Counted from the stretch's first letter, positions 1-9,106 are shown. The stretch: DNA of 64,000 bases from Methanobacterium sp. BRmetb2 (GCA_003491285.1 CP022705.1:310001-374000), one strand, 5' to 3'. The notes: generated from the letters alone by a model not told the origin. Translations and numbers: made by a program.

Positions 1-264
1 GAAGGCTGCGGTAATTATCCTAAATCTGGCTTTGATGGTGCAACTTCTGGTTTAACCTCTGGGACATATTTTCATGGAATATTCCACAATTTCCAATTTA
101 GAAGAGTCTTCACTGACTACTTAAGAATGGAAAATAGTCTTGATCCATTAAAATTCCAATATGACGATTTTGAAGATTTAAAAACATTTTCCATAAATCG
201 ACTAGCAGAAATAGTTGAAGAAAACATAGATATGAGTGTTATAGACAATTTAATAAAATCTTAA
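1..264 (+). CDS. cobQ: cobyric acid synthase, C-terminal end (partial)
   Basis: Only the last 87 codons are in the window; the gene begins before base 1 and stops at TAA 262-264. The visible part holds the end of the glutamine-amidotransferase-like domain, with DGATSG followed by SGTYFHGIFHN and FRR. This GTY-HG-F segment carries the conserved histidine region of CobQ/CbiP enzymes, which amidate adenosyl-cobyrinic diamide four times using glutamine in corrinoid synthesis. The assignment rests on this tail alone, and CobB (cobyrinate a,c-diamide synthase) has a related but different ending. Corrinoids are needed by the methanogen's Mtr complex and possibly by the methionine synthase at 13.5 kb. 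Confidence 0.75.
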   Translation, partial: EGCGNYPKSGFDGATSGLTSGTYFHGIFHNFQFRRVFTDYLRMENSLDPLKFQYDDFEDLKTFSINRLAEIVEENIDMSVIDNLIKS

Positions 265-513
265 ATAAAATTGTACACTATACCTATTTTTAGAATATAA
301 AAAAATACTCTTTTGTCATGAACCTGTGCAAGGTCTTTATACTTTAAGTTAGGAACACACAAAAGCCAAGAAAAATATCTCTCCATAAATTCTTAAAGAT
401 GAAAATTCATAATATTAATTAGTAAAAACTATGATCTAAATTCCAAATAAATAGTTGATATATCTTTCAAATTCGGTTAAATAAAATTTAACGGATAATA
501 AGGGGGGATTTTA

Positions 514-843
514 ATGGAAAAAGTATGTAATGTTTCGGATGTAACTGAGAATTCTATGAAAGGGTTTTCTGTTAAAGAAGAAAATGTACTTATTGCAAAT
601 ATCAGTGGAAAATTTTATGCTGTAGACGCTGTCTGTCCACATATGGGTGGTTACCTGCCTATTGGTAAACTTGAAAATAATATTATAACTTGTCCAGTAC
701 ATGGTTCCCAGTATGATGTTAAAACTGGAAAACTCGTTAAAGACGTTCCTCGTCTATTAAAAATTGTTACTGGCAGTGGCTCACATGATTTAAATAGTTA
801 CGAAGTTGAAATAAAAGATGAATCAATCTTTATCAAGCTTTAA
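514..843 (+). CDS. Rieske [2Fe-2S] domain protein
   Basis: This 109-residue soluble protein is a single Rieske domain. The cluster ligands are visible as CPH (C41, H43) and CPVH (C60, H63), the usual C-x-H and C-x2-H pair. There is no membrane anchor and no catalytic domain, so it resembles a Rieske-type ferredoxin such as those feeding oxygenases or nitrite reductases, but no partner enzyme lies beside it. A strong GGGGGG ribosome site sits just before the ATG. It is flanked by cobQ on the same strand and a convergent anion transporter. The electron donor and acceptor cannot be deduced from the sequence. Confidence 0.85.
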   Translation: MEKVCNVSDVTENSMKGFSVKEENVLIANISGKFYAVDAVCPHMGGYLPIGKLENNIITCPVHGSQYDVKTGKLVKDVPRLLKIVTGSGSHDLNSYEVEIKDESIFIKL

Positions 844-896
844 AAATATGAACACACAATGTCAATAGTAAAAAAAATTAATTCTTCGTTATTTTT

Positions 897-2219
897 TTAA
901 ATTCCAGCCAGTACTGGACGGGCAATGGTAAAAACAATCACCAGAGTCATTATTATTCCAATAATAACCAGAGGAACTCCTGCCTTTAATATTTCTTTTA
1001 CGGACACGTAACCTGTTCCGTGGGCCATGGCCACAGTTGGATCTGCCATTGGAAACATGAAAGATAACGAACATGCTATTGCAACGGGGACCGCATAAGT
1101 TCCTGTTGGAAGGCCTGTTGCCCCTTCAAAAGTTACCGATAATGGTATTAGTATGGCAGATAATGCTATATTCGACATGACTTGGGTTAAAACAACTGCA
1201 ATTACCATAAGGATTACTGTCATTACTAAAGCAGAAGGATCATTACCTACTAAAGATACTAAATCCTTAATCAACCAGCTGGCAGCACCCGTATTAAGTA
1301 AAGCTGCCCCTAATGATAGTGCACCTCCAAAGAATACAATTAAACCCCAATCCACATTTTTTTGTGCATCTTTCCAATCTATTATGCCGAAAATAAAGAA
1401 TAATGTTGCACCAATCAATGCAATGGAATAACTATTCAGTCCAGTAAACTGAGTCGTCACCCATAAAAATATTGTAAATAAAAGTATACCTAAGGAAAAT
1501 TTCTCATTTCTTGACATTGGCCCCAGATTACTAATAGTGGAGTTGATTATCTCTTTTCCACCTTTAATCTCCTTAACTTCAGGAGGAAATATGATGCCCA
1601 AAACTTTCCAAATAACCAGCATCATAATTATGGCCAGTGGAAAACCGAATATCATCCAGTCAACAAATGGTATATGAGTATAAGCTGCTGCCATAAGGTT
1701 GGGTGCAGTTCCAATTTCCGTTCCAAAACCACCAGCTAATGAACCATAAGATGCCCCCAGGATCATGGCCTTGGCAAAATTGCTTTTACCCCATTTAGCA
1801 TCTTTGACTCCCATCAAAGAAATCACTTCTTTAATAACAGGTAAGAGCATAGCAAATGCCACCACATTTTCAATCCAAGCAGACATCAAACCTGTTGAAA
1901 AAACAGCAGCAAATAATGTCATATTAGGTGTTGTTCCTAATTTAGACAACATAATATATGTTATTCGCTTAGCCAGACCGCTTTTTCTTATGGCTTCAGC
2001 AATGATAAATCCACCTATCATTAAAAAAAGTATAGGATTGGCAAAACCAATCACTGCATTATCAAAGCTTTCAATACCTAATATTGGTTGTATGAACAAT
2101 ATTATTAATGAGGTAACTGCTAGGGGGACTGTTTCTGTTCCCCACATTATAACTGCAAAAACTAAAAGAGCAATTGATGCATGTCCCGCGAAACTTAAAC
2201 CCTCTAACGGTATTAACAT
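897..2219 (-). CDS. DASS/SLC13-type anion:Na+ symporter
   Basis: This is a very hydrophobic protein of about 11-12 membrane segments, of the divalent anion:sodium symporter type (dicarboxylate, sulphate or related anions). Family features are the MWGTETVPLAVTSL segment near the N terminus and, near the C terminus, the MFPMADPTVAMAHGTGYV stretch that corresponds to the second SNT-like region. The substrate cannot be read from sequence. The first ATG in this frame (2219) has no ribosome site and cuts into the first helix. The frame continues upstream with NLKKIGLPLAIITATII to an ACG codon at 2273 that sits 8 bases after GGGGG, so the real start is probably there; see findings. Confidence 0.85.
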   Translation of the reverse strand: MLIPLEGLSFAGHASIALLVFAVIMWGTETVPLAVTSLIILFIQPILGIESFDNAVIGFANPILFLMIGGFIIAEAIRKSGLAKRITYIMLSKLGTTPNMTLFAAVFSTGLMSAWIENVVAFAMLLPVIKEVISLMGVKDAKWGKSNFAKAMILGASYGSLAGGFGTEIGTAPNLMAAAYTHIPFVDWMIFGFPLAIIMMLVIWKVLGIIFPPEVKEIKGGKEIINSTISNLGPMSRNEKFSLGILLFTIFLWVTTQFTGLNSYSIALIGATLFFIFGIIDWKDAQKNVDWGLIVFFGGALSLGAALLNTGAASWLIKDLVSLVGNDPSALVMTVILMVIAVVLTQVMSNIALSAILIPLSVTFEGATGLPTGTYAVPVAIACSLSFMFPMADPTVAMAHGTGYVSVKEILKAGVPLVIIGIIMTLVIVFTIARPVLAGI

Positions 2220-2491
2220 TATGATTGTTGCGGTAATAATGGCTAAAGGAAGACCAATTTTCTTTAGGTTCGTATTTCATTCCCCCGGAATAGTTTTCAT
2301 CGTGATATTGATTTTTTGTATAAATAACTTTATTGGAATCATAAATTGTAGTTTTAAATTCTATATAAACTTATGGATAATTAAGACATTTACTGGTATA
2401 TTAATTATAATAGTATTTAATTCACATTTAATTTAAAAAATAGTAACTATTTAGTAATTTAAGAGGTAATTTAAGAAAATAAAACACTTTA

Positions 2492-2507
2492 CCTAAAACT
2501 TTATATA
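2492..2507 (+). promoter_or_regulatory. archaeal promoter of the tRNA-Gly pair (BRE and TATA box)
   Basis: CCTAAAAC followed directly by TTTATATA (2500-2507) has the form of a BRE plus TATA box. It ends 24 bases before the first base of the first tRNA-Gly, the usual archaeal spacing. Confidence 0.65.
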
Positions 2508-2531
2508 GGATGAATCTAAAATCATGGGTAT

Positions 2532-2605
2532 GCGGCGTTAGTCCAGTCTGGTTAAGACTCTGGCCTGCCACGCCAGTGACCCGGGTTCAAATCCCGGACG
2601 CCGCA
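2532..2605 (+). tRNA. tRNA-Gly (anticodon GCC)
   Basis: The cloverleaf can be folded by eye. The acceptor arm GCGGCGT pairs with ACGCCGC, the T arm is CCGGG-TTCAAAT-CCCGG, and the anticodon stem CTGGC/GCCAG encloses CTGCCAC, giving anticodon GCC. The discriminator is A and CCA is not encoded. No intron is visible. It lies two bases before a second glycine tRNA, so both probably come from one transcript. Confidence 0.96.
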
Positions 2606-2607
2606 TC

Positions 2608-2681
<74 letters not shown>

Positions 2682-2948
2682 TTGAATTACTAATTCTCGT
2701 TTTTATATATTTTAGAGGTTTAAAATACTTTTTTATAACTTTTTCAAAAAGTCCAATCTGTTCATTTCATTAAAATGAGGGTCTATCAAAATAAGATCAT
2801 CTACAATAAAAATATTATACTTCTGAAACGAAAAACAGATAGAATTTATCAATTTTTTAAGTTTATAAAGTAATATTAAAGAATTAAAGAAATAAAAAAT
2901 AAATTGGTAAGTTTAAAAAATAAACAATACCCCCTTTACCCAATACTA

Positions 2949-3350
2949 TTAAACTGCAACTAAAATTTCTGCTGCAACCAATCTACATATATCTGTCTTG
3001 GTTATTACACCTACAGCTTTATCATCTTCCAATACCAATAATCCAGATATATCTGCCCTTAACATCAAATTTGCAGCATCTTCAACACCATCATCTGCAG
3101 AAATGGTAATTATTTCTTTAGCCATAATGTCGGTTACTTGTATAACCTCCATTTCTTTCGGCCCGGGTTTTAAGCTTCCTAAAACACCTATCAGATCTGA
3201 ATAGGAAATTACTCCTATAGGATTATCATCATCATCTAATACAAAAAGTCGACGTACACCATGTTTATACATCCTTTCAAAGGCTTCTAATGGTCTGGTG
3301 TATGGACTAATTTTTATCACATCTGGATTCATGGCCTCTTTTACTTTCAT
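2949..3350 (-). CDS. two-CBS-domain protein
   Basis: The 133 residues form two CBS domains, one Bateman module. The first covers about residues 1-65 (MNPDVIKISPYTRPLEAFERM, then RRLFVLDDDDNPIGVISYSDLIG). The second covers about 70-130 (IMAKEIITISADDGVEDAANLM, then GLLVLEDDKAVGVITKTDICR). CBS pairs usually bind adenosine nucleotides or SAM and act as sensors. No output domain is attached. The start is supported by GGAGTG 6 bases upstream. It is transcribed away from nikR, and its partner is unknown. Confidence 0.9.
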   Translation of the reverse strand: MKVKEAMNPDVIKISPYTRPLEAFERMYKHGVRRLFVLDDDDNPIGVISYSDLIGVLGSLKPGPKEMEVIQVTDIMAKEIITISADDGVEDAANLMLRADISGLLVLEDDKAVGVITKTDICRLVAAEILVAV

Positions 3351-3624
3351 TATATCACTCCACTAACTCCCCTTTAATTCCTTCTTTAAAAGTCTCAACT
3401 TCCATAATTTTTCAGAAATTATGTTGTGAACCTATTACTTTTTATATTTCAGAGCATCACATTTGTTATATTTTACGGAAATATTTTAAAGTCAAAATTA
3501 AAAATGTATAGAAAAGATGTATAAAAAAGACAATGCAAAAATAATATAACAAAAATTTAAATAGTATGAAAAAGTATTATGATAATAACCAATTTGTGAT
3601 AATTATTCAATTTGGGGGTATATT

Positions 3625-4044
3625 ATGATGAGAATAAGCATGTCATTACCAAAAAAATTGTTAAATGAATTTGATGATGTTTTACGGGATCGAGGTTACC
3701 AATCCCGTTCAAAAGGAATAAGAGATGCATTAAAAGATTACATTGTCCGTTACCAATGGATGAATGAAATGGAAGGAGATAGAATAGGGATTATCGCCGT
3801 TATTTACGACCATCATTTCACCGACGTAATGGAGGACCTGACCGACATCCAGCACGACTACCGTGACTATATAAACGCAGTTATGCATGTTCACATGACT
3901 GAAAAGTACTGTCTTGAAATTATTGTAGTAAAAGGAGACGTTAAATACATAAGAGAACTGACTGAAAAGATAATGAGATTAAAAGGCGTAGAACATGTTA
4001 GATTAACCAGTACCACTGCAGGAGAAACAATCGACCACGATTAA
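3625..4044 (+). CDS. nikR: nickel-responsive transcriptional regulator
   Basis: This 139-residue protein is a standard-length NikR. The N-terminal ribbon-helix-helix (RISMSLPKKLLNEFDDVL, about residues 3-45) binds DNA, and the C-terminal ACT-like domain binds Ni. The four square-planar nickel ligands of E. coli NikR (H76, H87, H89, C95) are present as H77, H88, H90 and C96, in IQHD, MHVH and KYC. GGGGG lies 5 bases before the ATG; ATG codons at 3625 and 3628 are both possible. It probably adjusts nickel uptake for the Ni enzymes of methanogenesis. No nickel transporter is in the window, though hypA, hypB and a hydrogenase protease follow within 4 kb. Confidence 0.95.
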   Translation: MMRISMSLPKKLLNEFDDVLRDRGYQSRSKGIRDALKDYIVRYQWMNEMEGDRIGIIAVIYDHHFTDVMEDLTDIQHDYRDYINAVMHVHMTEKYCLEIIVVKGDVKYIRELTEKIMRLKGVEHVRLTSTTAGETIDHD

Positions 4045-4115
4045 GGTCATTAGTAATAAAATTAAGTAATAAAATAATTAATCAAATTTAATTTATTTAA
4101 ATCTAAATTTTTTTT

Positions 4116-4895
4116 ATGCAACTTTTTACTACACCCTATCATTATAACCTTTTATCTGATTATGAAAGGTTATCTGCTTTTTTTTATGCTATACAAGAAA
4201 ATTCTAAAGGAATAGTTTACGATATTGGCACTGGTAGTGGAGTACTATCCATATTTGCTTCTCCCTATGCCAAAAAAGTATATGCAATCGAATTAAACCA
4301 GAATGCATCATTATGTGCTCTTGAAAATTTTAAATCTTATCCTAACATCCAGTTAATAAGTGGTGATGCTAAAAATATTGAATTTCGCGAAAAAGCAGAT
4401 CTCATAATATGTGAAATGCTGGATACTGCTTTGATTGACGAAGAACAAATACCTGTCATTAAAAACATGTCACAATACTTAAAAAAGAATGGTAAAATTA
4501 TTCCCTACAAAATATTAACTGGAATAGAACCGGTGAGTATGAAAGCAGAACATATATGCTATGAAAATGAGGAATTACCCTATCAAGAAGTATTAGGGGA
4601 CCTTCAAATATATAATGAAATTAATTTTATAAAAGAAATAAAGGAAAACCTCAATGTAGACTTGCAAATTAAAATAAATAAAAAAGGAACATTTTCAGGA
4701 GTTAAATTAACCAGTTTTACCCTTTTAACACAGGATATGGTCTGCGGTCCAACTCCTATGATGAATCCCCCTATGTTTATTCCCACTAGCAAAATAAATG
4801 TGGAAAAAAACAATAAAATAAGAATAAATTTAAAATACCAGATGGGTGGTGGATTAGATAGCATTAGAATTAAAGCTAAAAAAATTTTTAAATAA
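4116..4895 (+). CDS. class I SAM-dependent methyltransferase (PRMT/RNA-methylase-like)
   Basis: This 259-residue protein has a Rossmann methyltransferase core in its first half. Motif I is VYDIGTGSGVLS (about 36-47), the acidic loop is YAIELN, then SGDAKNIEF, and the motif IV region is LIICEMLDTALI. The CEMLDT segment and the beta-rich C-terminal half resemble the protein-arginine methyltransferase-like 'predicted RNA methylase' family (COG4076 type). The substrate is unknown. No ribosome site precedes the ATG, which follows a run of eight T, so the mRNA may be leaderless. Its stop is 10 bases before the hydrogenase protease gene, so the two are probably co-transcribed. Confidence 0.8.
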   Translation: MQLFTTPYHYNLLSDYERLSAFFYAIQENSKGIVYDIGTGSGVLSIFASPYAKKVYAIELNQNASLCALENFKSYPNIQLISGDAKNIEFREKADLIICEMLDTALIDEEQIPVIKNMSQYLKKNGKIIPYKILTGIEPVSMKAEHICYENEELPYQEVLGDLQIYNEINFIKEIKENLNVDLQIKINKKGTFSGVKLTSFTLLTQDMVCGPTPMMNPPMFIPTSKINVEKNNKIRINLKYQMGGGLDSIRIKAKKIFK

Positions 4896-4905
4896 CTCTA
4901 AAAAA

Positions 4906-5346
4906 GTGGTTATACTGGGAATTGGAAATGATATGAGAGGTGATGATGGTCTAGGACCTGAAATTGCCCATAGATTATCTAAAAAATTTAGTGAAGATCT
5001 TCATACTGCTATTTTTGATGGAGGTACTGTGCCTGAAAATTATACCGGAACCATAAAAAAAGAAAACCCCTCCCACATAATTCTAATTGATGCTGTAAAT
5101 ATGAATAAAACTCCTGGTTTCATAAAACTTGTGAGTAAAGATGAAATAGCTGATTATAACATATCCACCCATGCTATGCCCATATCCTTCTTGATCAATT
5201 ATTTAGAACACCACACCAAGGCCCAAATAATTTTAATAGGCATTCAACCAAAAGAAATAGATTTTAATGGAAAGATTTCCATTGAAGTAGAAAAAAGCCT
5301 GTTTCATTTGACGGACCTGTTGGAAAAATTATTAACTAAATCCTAA
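4906..5346 (+). CDS. hycI: hydrogenase maturation endopeptidase (HycI/HyaD family)
   Basis: This family removes the C-terminal extension of the [NiFe]-hydrogenase large subunit after nickel insertion. The N terminus LGIGNDMRGDDGLGPEIA is the family signature. The nickel-sensing residues are visible as D14 in GDDG, D62 in LIDAVN and H89 in STHAMP, and GGTVPENYTG is also typical. At 146 residues it is the usual size. It starts with GTG directly behind the methyltransferase gene with no clear ribosome site, suggesting translational coupling. Which hydrogenase it serves (Frh, Mvh, Eha or Ehb types) cannot be told here; the gene symbol follows archaeal usage and is tentative. Confidence 0.88.
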   Translation: MVILGIGNDMRGDDGLGPEIAHRLSKKFSEDLHTAIFDGGTVPENYTGTIKKENPSHIILIDAVNMNKTPGFIKLVSKDEIADYNISTHAMPISFLINYLEHHTKAQIILIGIQPKEIDFNGKISIEVEKSLFHLTDLLEKLLTKS

Positions 5347-5488
5347 TATGAGTTTCATGGGATAATAATATTGATTTAATTAGAATTAAATGATTAAAAA
5401 TTAAAATAAAAAATTAGAAAGTTTATTTTATTATACAAAATGTTAAATTAGTTTCCTATTGTACAAATGTTAAAATAAAAATAAATTA

Positions 5489-6349
5489 TTATTTTTTAAG
5501 GGCATCTGCAATTAGGGGGGCCAACGAAATTACGCTCACATCTGATCGTAAAGTGTCGGTGGCAATTACATCATCAACACCACTTGCAAATATTTTAAGC
5601 AGTGCATCGTCAACCATTACTGGATGAACACAAGCTACTGTTATCTTTTTAGCATCATGACTTTTTAAAATCTGAGATGCATTAACAATTGTTCCTCCAG
5701 TGCTGATAATATCATCAATTATAACTGCATGCTTACCCTCAATATTCATATTTTTAGGCTTAGTTTCCACCTTTTCTGGGGATATGCGTGTTTTTTCAAG
5801 ATAGTCACAGTCACAGTCTAACAGACCAGCAAGCTCCTGGGCATGATCTAGGGCACCTTTATCAGGGGCTATTATTATAGGATCGTCAATAGTTCTTTTA
5901 ATAGTTTGGGCAATCAGAGGCATAGCTGATAGTTCATGTAAGGGGATGTTAAAAAAATTGGCCATATTGTTTTCATGGAGATTCACACAAAATAATTCAG
6001 AAACACCTGCCGATTCAAGTAGTTCAGCTATAATCTGAGCTGAAATAGCTTCTCCCGATTTAAAACGTTTTTCTTGTCTACCATATCCAAAATAAGGTAT
6101 AACTGTTTTAATGGTTTTAACGCCCAGATCTTTAAGGGTTTTAATAATAAATAAGAGTTCAACTAAATTTTCGTCCTGAGGAAAACCTGTAGATTGAACA
6201 ACAACTGCTTTTTCTTCTATTTTTCCATTAATACGTATATATCTCTCTCCATCAGGAAATTTACGGGTTTCAATAGGGCATAATGTCTCTTGTAATTCTG
6301 CTGCAATTTTAGCAGCTAATTTTTGGGATGCTGAGCCTCCAATTATCAA
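5489..6349 (-). CDS. prs: ribose-phosphate pyrophosphokinase (PRPP synthetase)
   Basis: This enzyme makes PRPP from ribose 5-phosphate and ATP for nucleotides, histidine, tryptophan and, in methanogens, methanopterin. The PRPP-binding loop VIIDDIISTGGTIVNA, the ATP-side segment RKFPDGERYIRI, and YFGYGRQEKRF are all present, and the length of 286 is archaeal. A longer reading from GTG 6358 is open, but that GTG is part of the AGGTGA ribosome site. The TTG at 6349, 5 bases after it, gives MIIGGSASQ, which is how archaeal homologues begin. It is divergent from hypA across 349 bases. Confidence 0.93.
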   Translation of the reverse strand: MIIGGSASQKLAAKIAAELQETLCPIETRKFPDGERYIRINGKIEEKAVVVQSTGFPQDENLVELLFIIKTLKDLGVKTIKTVIPYFGYGRQEKRFKSGEAISAQIIAELLESAGVSELFCVNLHENNMANFFNIPLHELSAMPLIAQTIKRTIDDPIIIAPDKGALDHAQELAGLLDCDCDYLEKTRISPEKVETKPKNMNIEGKHAVIIDDIISTGGTIVNASQILKSHDAKKITVACVHPVMVDDALLKIFASGVDDVIATDTLRSDVSVISLAPLIADALKK

Positions 6350-6698
6350 AAAAATCACCTTTTAATCAGTATAAATAAATATCAATATAATGGTTACACA
6401 TTTTATTAATGTAAATCAGATTATCCTAATAGTTTTACTAAGATTAACCTGAATTGTTTTGAAATTAATTCTTTTGTTAACTTATATAAGTAAGATGTTA
6501 GTAAGATTCTTATTGATAATAAAATATCTGGTTTATAATTTCAAAATTTATAAATAGATGATAAATAATTGTTTAACAAGTCTTAAATAAAATTTTAATC
6601 AACAAAAATTCATATTTTATTAGAATAATGTGATTGATTTAATATATGGATGTTAATACAATTATATGAGTTATTTACAATGATTAAGAGGTGAAGAG
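6350..6698. other. divergent intergenic region between prs and hypA
   Basis: About 350 bases of AT-rich DNA without a gene. It holds a 12-base perfect palindrome ACTTATATAAGT near 6479-6490. Right after it come two copies of AGTAAGAT 11 bases apart (6489-6496 and 6500-6507), which is close to one helical turn. These may be promoter or operator elements; no regulator can be named. Confidence 0.4.
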
Positions 6699-7079
6699 AT
6701 GCATGAACTTTCTATGGCCGATGCAATGGTTAAAACTGTGATTGAAGTGGCAGAGAAAAATGATGCTCAGGAAATTACCGAAGTCTCAATAGAATTAGGA
6801 GAGATGACTCTATTAAATCCAGAACAATTAAAATTTATGTTGGAAGTTTTAAGTGAAGACACATTATTGGAAGGTGCAGAAATTATTATAGATACAATAC
6901 CCATTGAGATTAAGTGCCACGGGTGTGGTTATTCGGGTAAAACTCCATCTGATGATCTAGATCATTATGCACCTATTTTAAACTGCCCCGAATGTGAATC
7001 AATGGAACTTGAAATTATTTCAGGAAGAGAATGTAACGTTAAAAGTATTAAAATTGAAAAAAGTGATGAAGATGCATAA
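6699..7079 (+). CDS. hypA: hydrogenase nickel-insertion protein HypA
   Basis: This is a nickel metallochaperone for [NiFe]-hydrogenase maturation. It begins MHELSMADAM, with the Ni-binding amino terminus and H2. The zinc site is four cysteines in two CxxC pairs (C73, C76 and C96, C99) in CHGCGYSG and CPECES. The start is fixed by GAGGTGAAGAG before the ATG. The gene overlaps hypB by 8 bases, so the two are translationally coupled. The length of 126 residues is slightly longer than bacterial HypA, as in other methanogens. Confidence 0.95.
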   Translation: MHELSMADAMVKTVIEVAEKNDAQEITEVSIELGEMTLLNPEQLKFMLEVLSEDTLLEGAEIIIDTIPIEIKCHGCGYSGKTPSDDLDHYAPILNCPECESMELEIISGRECNVKSIKIEKSDEDA

Positions 7080-7734
7080 GATAGCTGAAGTTGAAATTCA
7101 ACATGACATTATGATAGCTAACAAAAAATTAGCTAAAAAGAATCAAAAAATCCTTGACAAACACCATGTTTTTGCAGTTGACGTTTTAGGAGCAATAGGC
7201 TCTGGTAAAACCTCCCTTATAGAAAATTTAATACAAGAAATGAATTATAATATCGGGGTTATTGCTGGGGATGTTATCAGCAGATTCGATGCAGGAAGAT
7301 TCAAACAATACGATGTTCCTGTGGTTGGATTGAATACTGGAAAAGAGTGCCACCTTGATGCCCATTTAGTGGAACACGCATTTGGTGATCTTCCCCTCAA
7401 CGACATAAACTTGCTTTTTATTGAAAATGTAGGTAACTTAATCTGTCCCGTGGACTTTGATTTAGGATCACATATTAGAATGGTGGTAATTAGTGTAAGT
7501 GAGGGTGACGACACTGTAGAAAAACATCCACTAATCTTCAAAGATGCGGATCTGGTGGTAATAAACAAAGTAGATATTGCCGAGGCAGTTGGAGCCGACC
7601 AAGACAAAATGGTTTCTGATGTCCAAGCACTCAACCCTGAAGTTGAAGTTATAAAAACCAGTCTAAAAACAGGTGAAGGTTTAGAGGATATTATAACAAG
7701 TATCGAAGCTTTTATTAAAGAAGAACAATTATAA
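7072..7734 (+). CDS. hypB: hydrogenase nickel-incorporation GTPase HypB
   Basis: This GTPase drives nickel delivery to the hydrogenase large subunit together with HypA. The P-loop is GAIGSGKTSL, the metal-binding CH of the G domain is in GKECHLDAHLVEHAF, IENVGNLICP is the switch region, and VINKVDIAEAVG contains the NKxD motif. The frame is open further upstream, but ATG 7072 (MHKIAEVEIQHDI) overlapping the hypA stop fits the family. It gives 220 residues. There is no histidine-rich N terminus, so it has no nickel-storage arm of the kind seen in some bacterial HypB. Confidence 0.94.
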   Translation: MHKIAEVEIQHDIMIANKKLAKKNQKILDKHHVFAVDVLGAIGSGKTSLIENLIQEMNYNIGVIAGDVISRFDAGRFKQYDVPVVGLNTGKECHLDAHLVEHAFGDLPLNDINLLFIENVGNLICPVDFDLGSHIRMVVISVSEGDDTVEKHPLIFKDADLVVINKVDIAEAVGADQDKMVSDVQALNPEVEVIKTSLKTGEGLEDIITSIEAFIKEEQL

Positions 7735-7825
7735 TTGAATACTTAATTTTTATAGAAGAATAAAAGTTATGGTTGAATTAGCCAATAAAACAATTTAAAG
7801 TATTAAACAATAATATGGTGATTTT

Positions 7826-8851
7826 GTGAAAATATGGATTGATATAACCAATTCGCCACACATCCGTTTTTTTAAGAGTATAATCGATTTTTTCCAAACT
7901 GAAGGAGAAGAAGTTATTATCACCGCCCGAAAATTTGGGGATATTCACAAATTACTGGATCTATTTGAAATGGAATACATCTCTGTGGGAAAACACGGGG
8001 TAAGTCTAGCTGAAAAACTAAATGAAAGTACAAAAAGATCCTATGAACTTGCAAAAATTATTGAAAAAGAAAAACCCGATGTAGGACTAGCCAAACATTC
8101 TATTGAACTTCCTAGAGTTACATTTGGACTTGGAATTCCCAATATCTACGTTCTTGACAATGAACAGATGATGGCTGCTAATAAACTTACATTACCCCTT
8201 TGTAATAAGATAATAGCTCCAAAAGCCATTGACATGTGGAATATCCTTCAGTTTGGTGCAGACCCTAACAATATTATAAGGTATGACGGTACTAGTGAAA
8301 TTACTCACTTTAAAAATTTCCAGTATAATGAAAATATTTTTGAAGATCTGAATTTAAACCTAAAAAAGTCTAAAACAATTCTTATGCGACCTGAACCGTC
8401 ACTGGCAGCTTATTTAGATGCAGATTGTAATGAATCTGTACTATCACCTATTGTTGATGTGCTGGAAAATTATGCTAATATATTGATTATTCCTCGTTTC
8501 AAAGAGCAAGAACAGATATTTGAAAATAATAAAAATGTGATTATTATCAAGCCCCCGGTAGACACATTTAGTCTTATGAAACGTTGTGATCTGGTTATTG
8601 GTGCAGGGGGTACCATGAACCGGGAAGCTGCTCTTCTAGGAACTCCGGTTATATCATGTTATCCCGGGCGTTTGCTTGCAGTTGACAAACATTATATCGA
8701 TATGGGGATGATCAAACGATCAACTAATCCCGAAGAAATTGTAAACATCGCTTTAAAGCTTTTAGTAAATAAAAATAATAATGGAGAAATTAAAACAGAT
8801 GATCTGTTCCATATTATTGTGGACAATGTTTATAACTCCATAAAAAGTTAG
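7826..8851 (+). CDS. DUF354 family protein (GT-B-like fold)
   Basis: This 341-residue protein starts at GTG after GGTGAT, giving MKIWIDITNSPHIRFFK, the usual opening of DUF354 proteins (COG1817). Later segments such as LVIGAGGTMNREAALLGTPVIS and YPGRLLAVDKHYID match the C-terminal nucleotide-sugar binding half of the family, which is related in fold to MurG and UDP-GlcNAc 2-epimerase. Archaeal members are therefore suspected of acting on nucleotide sugars or glycolipids in the envelope, but no reaction is established from this sequence. It stands alone between hypB and a tRNA. Confidence 0.8.
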   Translation: MKIWIDITNSPHIRFFKSIIDFFQTEGEEVIITARKFGDIHKLLDLFEMEYISVGKHGVSLAEKLNESTKRSYELAKIIEKEKPDVGLAKHSIELPRVTFGLGIPNIYVLDNEQMMAANKLTLPLCNKIIAPKAIDMWNILQFGADPNNIIRYDGTSEITHFKNFQYNENIFEDLNLNLKKSKTILMRPEPSLAAYLDADCNESVLSPIVDVLENYANILIIPRFKEQEQIFENNKNVIIIKPPVDTFSLMKRCDLVIGAGGTMNREAALLGTPVISCYPGRLLAVDKHYIDMGMIKRSTNPEEIVNIALKLLVNKNNNGEIKTDDLFHIIVDNVYNSIKS

Positions 8852-9007
8852 ATTTCATTTATCCAAACCATTTATGCTTATTTTTATAAGATATTTCCAT
8901 TTTTTGTGTAATATCAACTTCAATTTTATTAGTAATCAGTTTACCCCAAAAATATGTTATAAAATGGATAAATTCTATATAAGTATTAAAAAATTAGAAA
9001 ATAAGAA

Positions 9008-9082
<75 letters not shown>

Positions 9083-9106
9083 ATAACTCCCATTAGATTG
9101 AGGTAA

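Noticed and set aside
1765..2436. Long plus-strand frame of 223 codons opposite the anion transporter
   Set aside because: It is antisense to a clear membrane protein, has no ribosome site and its composition mirrors the transporter codons.
6994..7071. Longer HypB start inside hypA
   Set aside because: It overlaps hypA by 86 bases; ATG 7072 agrees with the family start.
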